Shown here piece after piece: positions 33,763-46,000 of a stretch of DNA of 64,000 nt (its first letter is position 1; every line of letters starts with the position of its first letter). This DNA comes from Ettlia oleoabundans. Lineage: Eukaryota > Chlorophyta > Chlorophyceae > Chlamydomonadales. Both the position numbers and the translations under genes were made by a program. Under the pieces are notes generated by a model that was not told the DNA's origin, did no database searches, and was given only the letters and a program-made list of their open reading frames with translations. Where the stretch lies: the NCBI GenBank assembly GCA_019693395.1, contig JAAMXP010000457.1, positions 1 to 64,000 on the forward strand. Direction: 5' to 3'.

Positions 33763-35720
33763 ATGTCGGTGCTGGCAAAGCACCTGGGCTTCACCAGCAG
33801 CAATCTTGAGGAAGAATTCCAGATTTTGCATGCAAACCGCAATGCTAAGCTTGAAACCCAGGTAAGCCCGCGCAAGCTGTGGTTGGTTGGCCAGCGAGCA
33901 CGTGTGCTCCGCTGCCTTTCAGCGCGGCAGCGGGCTCAAGCACACCCGCAATAGTGCAACTTGCACTACTTGGTGGCGCGTAGGAGAAAGCGAAGCCTGG
34001 CCGCGGCACCGCAACCAGTGGCGGCCCCGCCTCAACTTAGCCCTTGACTAGCCCATAACTGAATATTATGTTGCCTGCCGATGCTGCAGTTCCATTACGC
34101 ACGTGCAATAACTTGGGGGGTGGTACTTCTGCGCACTCTTGCTGCACGGGAGTGGCAGGCCAGCGCAATCATCGCAATTGGCACCATCACAACTGCATTG
34201 CCCGCCTTTGCTCCTCGCCTCCTCGGCTCTGAATACATCAGGCACGCCCATGTTTCGCCTGCTCTGTCTATGCTCTAAACCTTTGGGACGATGCAAGGTC
34301 GTATTACGGGATAATGGCAGTAGTACAAAGGAGGCTGGGTGTTGACGTGGCCCGCCACATTATAACTGTTGCACGTGCAGGTGGCGGGTGCACATCCAGG
34401 TGTTTGACAACCTGCTGCAAGTGGGACTGGGTTGCTTTACACACAATTACATTTACCCCAATCCAAAGACTGGGGATCCATCCACCTTTCAGGCAAGTGC
34501 TGCTGCAGCTTGCAGCGGGCGCTATCACTGGTGGGGCAAGCGCTCCTAGAGTAGTGGCATGTGAGTCTTGTTACACAATTTGAGTTGACGCATCCCTGAG
34601 GTGCTGGTTCCACACTGCAGATTGTGACGGTGCTGCTGACCGGCAATGGCGTCGCTTGGCAGCTGTTCTGCAGCCTGTGGGGCAGCCTGCCATTCAGGTG
34701 GGTGGCGACGTGGCAATGGCTTGCCACAAGTTAACAGTCTGAGAGGCCGCAGCTTATGGGTGCAAGCTTGCTGCAAGCCTCCACATCTTGTGCTGGGGGG
34801 AACTCAGCACTACCGTTGCGGATGCCATGTCTGCCTCCATGCAGGGTGGCGCTTCCACAGCAGGCGGCCATCACCATCACGCTGTTGCTCTTCAACCGCC
34901 GTCTATGCCAGGCCAATACCGGCATTAAGTACGCATACGCCAGGCTGGCACAGCGCTTGGAGCAGCGACTGCGGCGCGTCACACCCCTGGCACTGCTGCA
35001 AGCCTATCAGCATCTAGCAGCATCCATCGCTGCATCCCGCAGCTGCTCAGCGGCTGTGCTGGCAGCACCCAGCTCTGCGGCAGAGGCTGTCAGGGCTGCA
35101 TGCATGCAGCACGCAATTGCCAATGCGACGGCTGCTGCGGCAGCCACCGCCACGGGTGCAGCTGCTGAAGGCGGGCTGCATGCGGCCGCTGGCACAGTGA
35201 CTGACATGCTCGCCAGTGGCACAGAGCTGTGCCTGCGATACCAGCCTGTCAGGTGGGGTTGGGTGGGCCAGACCAAAATGGGACTGGAGATGGGTGGGCA
35301 TAACTTTGTCCCTAGGGTGCGTTCCTGTATTTACCTCGTATTTGGCTCGAGCTGTTGTGGCATACGTGCTGCGCTCTCCTGGCCCTCCCATCAACCCCTG
35401 TTGGCCCCTGCTTCCCCGCTTGTTTCCCTTGCAGCCTGCTACTTTTGGGCTTTGTGGCACCCACGCTCTACATTTGGGTGACGGAGCTGCGCATGCGCTG
35501 CGCATTCTTCAAGCAGCACAGTGAGGGGCACCGCAGGGGCTTGCCACCCCGTCCCTCTACAAGCACCTCCGCCGCCACTGTTGGGGCGGGGGCTGGGGCT
35601 GCAGCCCACCAGCACAGCCCCGACAACCTGCTAGACTCGTTGCCCAGCCTGGCAGATTACCTCAGCTTCTGCATTCCCGCAGTAGCAGCCATGTATGTGT
35701 ACATTGTGGCACAAGGCTAG
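33763..35720 (+). CDS. Multi-pass membrane protein of unknown function
   Basis: Six exons: 33763-33861, 34090-34241, 34381-34492, 34621-34697, 34845-35252, 35435-35720; 377 aa. No family recognised. Hydrophobic, probably membrane-spanning segments are ITWGVVLLRTL, ASAIIAIGTITTALPAF, IVTVLLTGNGVAWQLF, AAITITLLLF, LLLLGFVAPTLYIWV and FCIPAVAAMYVYIVA at the very C-terminus. Between the fourth and fifth lies an Ala/Arg/Thr-rich hydrophilic region of about 110 residues, and a Ser/Thr/Ala/His loop precedes the last segment. Exon C carries a polar segment, HIQVFDNLLQVG and NYIYPNPKTGD. Introns 2 and 3 both begin with GC (34242-34243, 34493-34494); GT alternatives break the frame. Confidence 0.75.
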
Positions 35721-36504
35721 CGGGTCTGCAGTAGTCCTGCCCCACACAGCATCTCTGAGTTCTGGCCCCTGTCACGCTGGATGCTGGAAGTCCACCAGCC
35801 GACATCTTGCCAACAAAGGAATGTGGCCATCGCATCTCAAATTGCAGCCTTATCCAACAAAAGTCCAGCCCTCCCCCCCTCTACACTTCGTTCCCGCACA
35901 TATAGCCATCGTCAAGGCTGGCAACTCGCCAGCTTGCTGCACCTGAATGGTCTCAGGCAGGGTTTGCAGCTCTCTACTTCGCAGACTGGTCCCAACCTTG
36001 CACTTCCCTCCCTACACTTTGGGCCAGTACCCAACTGGTTCTTAATTGTTTTGCCTGCACAGCCACCCTCCTGTCCTGTTACGTCGACTCGTGCTAGAGT
36101 TCGCCAGCGAGCGAGTCTCCTTCCGCCACAATTTTGCGCCATACCTGCGAGCGTGCACTGCGAAGTCCCCGCCTTTTGTTAATTTACCCTTTCTTCCAAA
36201 TCCATTTATTTAAGCAACTCCTAATCATCTACGTTCAGCCTGCATTGTCTTGCTTTTATAGTGCCCTTGTATGACATTCATGGAGGTACCCCCCCAGCCC
36301 TGCACAGCTTCGCTCAGCTTTGTATGGCTGCCACTACAAGCAGCTTCACATCTTGATTTTACAGCTTCTGGGTGTCCATTGTGTAACACAAGCCCAGCAG
36401 CACCACCCTACAGCTAACCCAGCGCGTGGCAACAACTAGGGCCAACGCACCACTTCCCATCTCCGTTGCCACATCTGCTGCCACGGCTGTGGTCGTTCCG
36501 TGCA
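35721..36504. other. Convergent intergenic region
   Basis: About 780 bp between two 3' ends. It is AT-richer than the coding parts, with short open frames only. No gene, repeat or RNA signal that I can support. Confidence 0.45.
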
Positions 36505-39500
36505 TCACTTCACACCCAGCCTTCGCAGCTGCAGCCGCACGCTGCTGCACTCCCGGGCGATTTCCTCTAAGCGGCGTTCCACTTCCTCCCGCCGTTTGCG
36601 CTCCTGCGTTGCAACAAACCACAGAGCGTCAGTAGATATGCCAACGCCCAAAACCGAAAATAAACATAGCACACTTCGGCCAAATAGATAGGGTCTCTCA
36701 GAAACCCGTCCCCAAGCAATCTGGGTTTGCAATGGTCAACCCAGCTGCCACCCCCATTCACAGCACAATGCCACCTGCAGCGTGCGGCCGGCCGTGTGGG
36801 CTGGCATGCGGGCGCTCTCCGCCTCAAGCTCATTCCGCTCTGCGTTCAGCGCCAACAGGCGTGCCTCCAGTGCCTGCGTGCGCTCCAGCATGTCCTGCAT
36901 AAAAACCACAGCATGGCACTGCATAGTCAGTGTCCGTGAGTGCTGCAGCTGGTTGCACGCTGGAAACACTTGCATGGCGTTTGGCCACCCTGCCCCGAGA
37001 TTCTTGGATGGTTTCCTCCAGGTTGCAGGGTTACAGGCCAAATTCCAAGCTGCAGGCAAACCAGGCGAGCCAAGCTGCACTCATGCCTAACCCACCTGCA
37101 GTGTGTCATCTGTGCCATATGGGCTAATTGTGCCTGCTGTTGGGGTGCCAAGTCCCACAGAACGCATCCGGGAAGACAAAGCCTCCTCTCTGTCATCCTC
37201 ATTCCCAGCATCCCCTTTGCCTTGCATCTGCACCTGCCCTTGCCCTATGCCGTCCATGTTGACGCTGGCAGCTGCTGCCTGCTGCTTCGGCGTGGCTGCT
37301 GGCCCCATGCCATGCTGCGTCTGTTCCTGCTGCTGAGATTCCCACAACAGCGGCGAGCCTGGCAGTGGTCGTGCTGCAAAGCCGGCCGGGCCACACATGC
37401 CACTGCCAGGTGTAGTCGGGGTGCGGCCGCCAGGAGTGGCAGCCGGTTGATTATACTGGTGAAACACACCACGCAGTGTTGCGCTATCCGGACAGCTGGC
37501 CCTCACTGATGCTGGTGCTGGTCCCTGCTGCTGGCGCAGCCAGGCGCTCTGCGGCCGCTGGGAGTCCTCATGCTGCACCATTGTTCCGTTAGGCTGCTGC
37601 AGGCTGGCCCGCGGGTTCCCTTGCTGCTGCTCCCAAGGCTGGCACCTGCTGTTTGCGCCATCAATACTATGAGCAAAAGGGAACACAGGTGCTTGCTGGT
37701 AGCCGTAGCGACCTGCAGCAAGGCTTGGCCATGGGTACCGCCCGCTGGGAGCGCTGCTGTCGTGGGCAGCAAAGTGTGCCATTGGGGGGGCGTGCTGGCC
37801 CTGACCATCTGGCGACACAATATAACCGCCGGCCAAGCCCATGTGGGTTGCCAATGGCGGCAGATCCTTGCAGCTGCTGGAAGGTGGGGTGGTGCCACTG
37901 CCACTGTGCGCTGCCGCAGCTGCTGCTGCCACCTGGTCCCGTGCATCGGCCAGTGCCGCTTCCAGGCGCCGTACCTCACCCTGCATCAGTGCATTCAACA
38001 GCCAAACATTGCATTCGTGATTTATGGTTCTGCACCTTCCACCGTGCATGTGCGATTGGATCTTGAAACCCACTCTTTGATGAGGTGTATCAAGCCGACA
38101 GTTGTTGTTGAGCCACCGCTGGCAGGCAGCTTGAGATGACTCCCATTCTGCCAGCACCCACCTGCAGCGACTTGCACTGCTGGTGGAGTGCCATATTATC
38201 CTGACGCAGCACCTCCCGCTCGCTTGCTACAACCTCTAGCTGCTTATCCCTGCTGCCCTCAGAGCCCTGCACGCCCACAGTGACACATGATGACGAGCCC
38301 TGTTAGTTGAGCGGGTGCTAAACGCCTGGAGTATGCAGGGCGGGGCAAGCTGTTGCTTTGCAGCACAAACGATGCATCCCATGCATCCCATCGCAGCGGG
38401 TGCTTGTCCGTGCCATCAGCAAACTTGCGTACTGCGGGGGAGATGATGGTGACCCAGAAGTAGGCACAACTGCTCAAACATCCTACTTAACACGACACAC
38501 AACATCACACTTGCAGACACCCACCCACCTGCAGCCCACGCAAGCGCTCCTCCAGGCTGCGTATCGCCACCTCCCGCTGTGCCAAAGCCTTGCCAAGTTC
38601 TCCACCCTGCTTGCGCAGCGCCGCCGCCGCGTCATCCATCATGCCTGCATGCGATAACGCTGCTTCCAGCCGCTGCTGCAATGACTTGACCTCTTTCTCT
38701 CTCTGCAAAAAGTCCATTGCAGCACACAAGCTCATAACCTGCCTGGAAGGCCGGCAAAGCCCAGCTATGAGGGTTGAGAGCTGGGTGCAGCAAGTGTGCC
38801 AAGCGCAGCCATCATGCAGGGGTGGAACACCGTTTCTTGTTAATCCTGCACCCAGCCCTACGTCCAGCGGCAATAATAGTGCGAAGCATGCAGAAAAATA
38901 GGCAAGAGAGCCGTTGACCAGAGTTGAGTAGCACCAATGCGAGCACAATGCCGCCGGGAGTCGGACAGAAGCAGCACCCACAAACCTGCAAGGCGTTGTC
39001 CCTGCTGTGGGCCAGTTCGTCCGCCAGCGTCGCAGCTCGATCCCGCTCTTGCTCCAGCTGTGCATCACGCTGCGCCAACTGGTGCTGCACAGCAGCCAGC
39101 GCAGTTGCGGCGGCCTCTGCCTCGCGCTGCTTGGCGGCCAGGCGGCGCTGCAGCTGGCGCTCCGCATCGGCACTCTCGTGGTGGGTGCTGCTGCTGCTGC
39201 GTGCCGGGGAGTTCTGGGCAGTAGCAATGGAAGCAGCGGCGGCTTCCAAGCGTTCCTGCAGGCGATAAAGCATACAGTGGAGTGGGAACAAGAGCGCAAG
39301 GTGGCAGGACCTGTAGAGACAAAAGTTAGCTGGTTGTTTGCACGGTTAGCAGCTGCTGGCCTGGCTAATTGCAGCCTTACCCACCTGCAGCTCCTGGCAG
39401 TGGCGCAGCAACTCCGCATTGCTCTGCTCCAGCTGGTGTGTGTAGGCAGCATCGGATGTGCCAGGCGTCAGACGCGGCTGGTGATGCGGTGGCAGTTGTT

Positions 39501-39813
39501 TGCCATGCATAGTGGTGCTAGGTGCAGCACCGTTTCCGCCACTGCCAGGGGCGGAGTAGTGTGAGTAGCGGTCGGCGCTCTTGGAGGGAGAACCCGAGTC
39601 GAGGGTCAGCTGAGCGGCAGTGAAGAAGACTGGGGGCTGTTGCGGCGACGGCAGTGGCGCCGCGGGGCCCCAACTATCTGCCGCTCCCTGGGCCGGCCAG
39701 TGCGTATGGGACGCCGCCCGGTTTGCCCCGGGAGTACCGATACCGTAATCAAACTGGCCTTGCGGCTCCCAGGACAGTGGCCCTTGCGCAGGGAAGTGAA
39801 GCGGTGCAGACAT
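36505..39813 (-). CDS. Coiled-coil protein with conserved-looking C-terminal segment, function unknown
   Basis: Seven exons: 39813-39385, 39255-38986, 38702-38529, 38266-38162, 37980-37096, 36894-36775, 36603-36505; 693 aa. Gly/Ser/Pro-rich N-terminus; coiled coil from LEQSNAELLRHCQEL in exon 1 through exons 2-4 and the start of exon 5; a long Gln/Pro/Gly/Ser-rich unstructured stretch in exon 5 (about 270 residues); then a second, better conserved-looking helix pair, ERTQALEARLLALNAERNEL followed by GRTLQERKRREEVERRLEEI. Such an ending is common in centrosomal and ciliary coiled-coil proteins, but I cannot name the family. It is divergent from the kinesin gene, with about 260 bp between the starts. 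An upstream in-frame ATG at 39987 exists; I preferred 39813 because codon choice before it looks non-coding. Confidence 0.72.
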
Positions 39814-40072
39814 TGCCAATGAATCGAACGGGATATCAGCACCCTCGGTACCACTGCCAGCTGGCCCCAAGGCCCCAAGGGCAAGAGTGTGACACTCAAA
39901 AAGAAACGAATTTTCGGCACTCAGCAGGGCGCAGCATGGCCGGGCTAGTTTGCGTTGCCCGGCCATCCAAGGGCGTCCTAAAGCCACTTTGGGGTCGTTG
40001 AAAATGCGCAGCGGTTGCCGGGTGCTGTCATGAGGGCAGACTGAGTGGTGAAGCTGTCAGAGAGGGGCGGCC
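39814..40072. promoter_or_regulatory. Probable bidirectional promoter, coiled-coil gene and kinesin-12
   Basis: Only about 260 bp separate the two divergent ATGs, so both promoters must lie here or overlap the genes. No TATA box seen. If the upstream ATG at 39987 is used, only 85 bp remain. Confidence 0.45.
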
Positions 40073-43000
40073 ATGAAGCTGAAAGCAGTGTTTGCCGCAC
40101 TGAGTGGCGGCAAGCGAAGCAGCGAGAAATCCACCAAGCGACATGGCCTGGAGGACGAGAACAACAGCCCGCTCCAGCCCAAAAGGCTGCTCACTCCTGG
40201 CCTGGGACCTCCCAACAGCGTGCGCAGGACGCAGACACTCTCGGACGTCACGGCCAGCGGCACGGTAAGCCTAACGTGCAGGGTCGGGCTTGCAGTGGTG
40301 GCGCCCCGCTTCCAGCAGCTCCCGACAGCCTGGCACTTGGGGCGCCCTCTCATGCCTCTTGCCCTCCTGCTGCGCATCATCTTGCTTTCCTGGCACTGCT
40401 GCAGCCGAGGACTCTCAACTATGCTGAAGCCTCGCCGCCACGCGCCAGCCGTCTGCAGCGGGAGGCCAGTCTTGGCCTATCACGCCCCAGCCCATCGGCG
40501 GCAGCCAAGCAGGCGGCTCGCATGGGATCCACGCCAGCCCGTACGCCGGCCCGTCAACCCACCCGGTTTGGTCATCAGCAGCAGCCGCAGCATGACATTA
40601 CGGCAGCAGCTGGTGCAGCGGACGCTGGTGCCCTGGCAGACAACGCATCTGACAACATCCGTGTTGTGCTGCGCGTGAGGCCACGCAATGAGCGCGAGAG
40701 CAGCCTGGGTGGCAGTGTGGTAGTCCAGCCGCAGGCCAGCAGCACGGTGCGAGTAGCCTCCCACCCAGAGCCGCACACCTTCTCCTTTGACTATGTAGCT
40801 GGGGATGGCACCGGCCAAGAAACCATGTTCAAGGGTAAGCCCTCAGCGTGCTGTTGCTGTCGACACTTGTGCGCCTTTTCCTGCCTTGCTACCTGTTGCT
40901 GCAGGGGGCAAGGTTTACAAAGCATCAGCCTTGGCTGCTCACTCGGTTTATAGCACAAAGTCACTGGCATTGCAAGAGTCCCTGCCACATCACGCTTCAG
41001 TGTCCCCTATTCCTGCAGTGGCAGGCAAGCCCATCGTGGACAACTGCCTGGCCGGCTACAACGGCTGCATTTGTGAGCATGCATGCTGCTGCTGGGAACC
41101 ATCTGCGCTGAAAATTTGTCGATCACTCGGGGAGCTCCTGCCCTGAGGTCAGCTTGTCTGCTGCCTGTTGTTGAAGCGTTGCCTCTCGAAATTGCATTCT
41201 ATTGATATTGACTCTCTTTTGGCATCTGCACCCTGGCACTGACACATGCTGCAGTTGCCTATGGGCAGACCGGCAGCGGCAAAACTTATACAATGCTTGG
41301 TGTCGATGACGAGGGGCCGGGCGACAGCTGCGGTGCTTGCACAAACGCAGGCAGCAGCACTGCTGGCGGTCCCCGTGATGACAGCCGCGGCCTCATCCAG
41401 CGCGTGTTTGAGCACCTGTTTGCGCGCATTGCGCAGGGAGGCGGCAAGTACCTGCTGGAGTGCAGCTTTTTGGGTGAGCTGGTTGGGTGGTGCCACGGTG
41501 TGTGCAGACGTGGCGCTGATGAGGAGCAGCAGATACTTTGGGGCTCCCACCTTTCAAGGCCCAAATCCGTCCTTCCATCGCCCTTGCCCTGCAGAGATTT
41601 ACAACGAGACAATCACTGACCTGCTGGACCCCAGCCGCACCAACCTCCAAGTGCGCGAGAACTTGGAGGGGCAGTACGTCAGCAACCTGACGGCGCATGA
41701 GGTGTACCGCGGTGCGTGGCTGGCTTGGCGAGTGGCTGGCTTGACAAGCTGTGCAAATGGCTGATGTGCTTCCTGCCTGCCTACCTGTTGTCCTGCCTGC
41801 CTACCTCTCTGCCGTGCCTGCTTGCCTGTTCGCAGTGGAGGATGTTGTTGCCCTGCTGCACACGGGGCAGGCCAATCGAAGGGTGGGGGAGACCAACATG
41901 AACGAGCGCAGCAGCCGCTCACACAGGTGAGGCCCCTGCTATGCTGGCTCTATGCCCTGTGACCAAGGGAATGGTGGTAAAGGCTAGCGTTGGCTGTGTC
42001 GTGCGTGTTGGTATGCCCCAGCCCTGTTTGCTCATAGTTGATGCCGTTGCAAACTTGCTACAAAGTCCTTGCCTGCCTGCCTGCCTGTCTGCCTGCAGCG
42101 TGTTTACGTGCAAGCTGCAGATCAAGACAGTGGACACGTATGGCACATCACACATCCGCTCCAGCCGGCTGAACCTGGTGGATCTGGCTGGTGCGCTGCA
42201 TACCAGGCCTCTGGGCACCGTTGCTGCTGCTGCATCTTAAATGGCTATGATTCACTGCCGGCTGCAGGTGGCATGCCGTGCACTTTGCTGTTCGTTACCT
42301 GAGCAGCCCGCCAACTCACCGCGTCTGTTGTAAGCTGTGCAGGCAGCGAGCGGCAAAAGGCCAGCGGCGCCCAGGGTGAGCGCCTGAGGGAGGCCACCGC
42401 CATCAACAAGTCGCTCAGTGCCCTAGGCAATGTGATCATGAGCCTGGTGGACCAGCAGCACGTGAGTATGCCCCTGTGCCTTCCTGTGGGTGGCACCCCA
42501 TCAAGTGGGTTATGGTACTTGTTGGATTCCTGTGAGCTGTCAGTCTGCCTATCAAGGAAGCATGCCTGTAACTCCTGTTGGCAGGCATGCATATGTCCAC
42601 AATGCTGTGCTAACATCTTTATCCTGTAGGGCCGTACACGTCACATCCCCTACCGTGACTCCCGCCTCACATATCTGCTGCAAGACAGCCTGGGTGGCAA
42701 TGCCAAAACCTGGTGAGCAGCTTTGCAGTGCAAGATGCTGAGATTTTTACAGCGATCAATCATGCAAAATACATCACCTACCTTGCGTCTGTTCAATGTG
42801 AATATGCCATGTCCTGCAGCCTTGTGGCCACCGTGTCGCCTGCTGCGGTCAACGTAGCTGAGACGCTGTCCACGCTACGCTTTGCCGATCAGGCCAAGCG
42901 CATCAAGAACCAGGCACGTGGGCTGCAGATGCAGTGAGTTGCTGGGCTGGGCTGGTTGGCTAGCACCGCCTCTTGGCTCCAATGTGCATCTCTGGTGCAA

Positions 43001-46000
43001 AACCGAGTGGGTGTAGGCTGCTGGCCTTGCTTTCCGTTGGGCGATGCTTGTCATGGCAGCAGCTTAGCCTTTGTTTGTGACAGCATGCATGGGTTGCTGC
43101 ATGGTTCGCACCTTTACTGCAGGCTGTTGTTAACGAGGACACAGATGGGGACAGGGCTGCCTTAAAGCGGGAGATCAAGCGCTTGTATGAGGAGTTGGCA
43201 GCTGTTCGGAGGGCACAACAGCAGCAGCTGGGGGCAGGTGGTTCTGGCAGCAACAGCATGCTGGTGGCGGAGCCTGGTTCCGGCACGCCGGCCAGGCTGG
43301 CTGCTGCTGCAGATGCTATGCTTGGGACGTCGTGCGGCACGGGGCAAGAGGTGAGGTTCAGGCTGGTGGTAAGTGATTGCAGTGCAGATGGAAGCAATCA
43401 AACGCCATGCCTGGGTAACAGCAGACCTGCCACTGTAAGCGCCTTTGGAATGCATTTCTGGCCTAAACATCGATGTGTCAAAACAGATGTGGCACACGAA
43501 GCGTAGCCACCACTTTGCTCTTGGCAACGTGCGCAGGGTGTTGGGCGCCGACAGGCGCTAATGGGTGCATTGCGACGGGAAGGAGCGGCAGCAAAGGAAG
43601 CGTTGCAGTTGAAGCAGGAGCTTGCAGCCATGAGGAGCCTTCTGAAGGTGCTGCACTGTGACCAGCTTTTTATCAGAAATGGCGATTGCGATGGCACTAG
43701 TACCCATCCTTGTTGTTGGCATGCGCGGCTCTGGTGGCCTGCTTGCGCTCGGCTTCCAACGATACATCTGCTGGCACGATGCTAATACAAGGCTTGATAA
43801 TATGCACAGCTGAGTTCCTCACTCGCGCGCTGCCTCCTTGTGCTGCACTCCGCCCCTATGCAGGCCAAGGATAGCGACCTGCAGCGAAGTCACATGATGC
43901 TGAAGCTCAAGGAGTCGCGCCTGGCACGCATGCAGGCTGGTGAGGTGGGGGAGGTCGCAGGCATTCTGCAGTTTCTATGGCACAACTTGCTGGGAGGTTT
44001 GGATTCTGCCCATGCTCATAGTATGCCACCAGCTGAGCACCCTGATGTGCTGTGTGTGCATGTGTTAATGACAACTTGCTCCTGCATGCTGCTGAAGCTT
44101 GCCTTGCAATGTCAGACTGTTGGCCGGCTTGTTTTGTTTGAGCTTGCAGGCACACCTGCTGATACGCCCACTGAAATAGCCGAGCTGCAGCAGGAGGTTG
44201 AGCTGCTGCGCAGCAAGGTGGAGAGTCATCCCGAAGTAAAGCGCTTTGCAGTGGAGAACCTGCATCTGAGCGAGGTGGGCGTGTGGGTGATATGCGTTGC
44301 GTTCTAGTTGGCAGGTGCCGACAGCATGAGGTGCATGGTAGCCATTGGGTGTAAGCTAGGATGGTGGTAGTCCCTTTATTGGTCTGGCACGGACAAAGTG
44401 TGAGTTGTTGGCCTACGCGTTGGCCCTTGTGTGAGTGGGCAACCCTCAGGACAGCAGGTATGCACAGCCTGGCCCTCCACCTCCAAGTCCTGCTTGCCAA
44501 GGCTGTCTGGCATACCTGCATTTGTCCTGCATGCATGTATCTGCATTTGTCCTGCACGCATGAGGATAGTTTCCTAGCTTCGTGCCTGCACCATGCTGGT
44601 GGTCGCAGGAGGTGAGGAAGCTGGAGAGCATGGTGAAGCGGCAGGAGCTGGCAGCCCTTCAGTCGGATGTGGGGTGCCTGCGGGGAGAGATGCTGCGCAT
44701 GGAGGATGAGCTCAAGCGGTGCCAGGTCAGCTAGCTGGGGGTTGTGCTACAGCACTGCTGGCGCAAGCCAGACCAGCCGTCCAAACAGGATGTGTGCGTG
44801 TTGGTCGTGGGGCATGGGGGGTGGGCCTGCTGAATCTTTACAGCACTCCCCTCCCTGCCTCCAGGATGAGTCCAGTGCTGCCCGGGAAGCCGCCAAGGCG
44901 GCCCTGCTGGAGGCCCAGCTTGCTGCTGATGGGATCCGCATTAAGGCCGCAGCAGAGGCCGAGGCCAAAGCGGTGCGCACAGCATAGCCATTGCCCCTGC
45001 CATTATCAAGTCATTGGCTGGTTGTTCACTCTCACCCACTTCAAACTCGCTGATGCTCTTCACATCTTTCATTCATCGGATTATTTTCCCACACCACAAC
45101 CGTGGACTATTCTTCCGTGCTTGGTTCTGCAGGCTGTTGAGGTCTCCCAGCTGCGGCAGCAGCTATTCCAACAGCAGCGCTTAGCGCAGGCACAGCAGGA
45201 GCACCTAGGGGCGACTGCCCGGGAGAACGAGGAGCTGCATGCGCGGGTTGCATTGCTGCAGACCACGGTTGTGCAGTTAGAGAGGTAGGCATTGCATGGG
45301 TCGGAACCTCTCAGCCTGTGTGGTCAGTCATGTGGCGACATCAAGGAAGGCTGCATCTGGCTGGCCAATCCGCAAAAAAATCCTTGTTCAAGCCAGAAGG
45401 CATGGAACCGGTTCTAGTAGGGTGACTGGGCTGACAGCGCCAGTTCATGCATGCCAGACTTCTCACATGCCTGCCTGCTTGAGCTCCCTTCCACCCTCAT
45501 CCCCACCTTACTGTTTGGTGCAGCACCCATTCTGAGCTGAAGGGGGAGCTGAGCCCCGCAAAGAAGCGGGTGCGGCACTTTGAGCAGGAGGTGGGGCTGC
45601 TGCGGCACGAGAACCAGGTGGGTGGATGGTCGTTACTGGATAGGGAGCATTGCCGCATTGCGTGGCCAGCTGATGGAGGAAATCGACAGCTCATGTCGAT
45701 ATGTCATCAAATCTGCTAGGTGCCTTTTCAGCGCCAGCGCTGTTTGAGAGAAACGCAAGTGTGTCTGCAACTGCCTTGCTTACAGCCCAAGCGATCCGTG
45801 TTAGACACAGGGCCACACTCCCTCCCTTATGTCCGCCCCTACTAACCGTGCTATGGGCCCTGGTGCTTCCTACCTTTCCCTGCTTTCCTTTCAGGCGGCT
45901 GAGCTGCGGGCCAGCACCGAGGCCACCATGCGCAGCCAGGCTGAGCTGAGCGTGGCGCAGCTGCAGCAGCGTGTGTCAGCGCTGGAGGGGGAGTGTGCGG

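Noticed and set aside
42901..42937. Ending kinesin exon 10 at the downstream TGA
   Set aside because: It would end the protein right after the motor; the GC donor at 42914 gives the expected [11 protein letters not shown] neck and 26 more in-frame exons.
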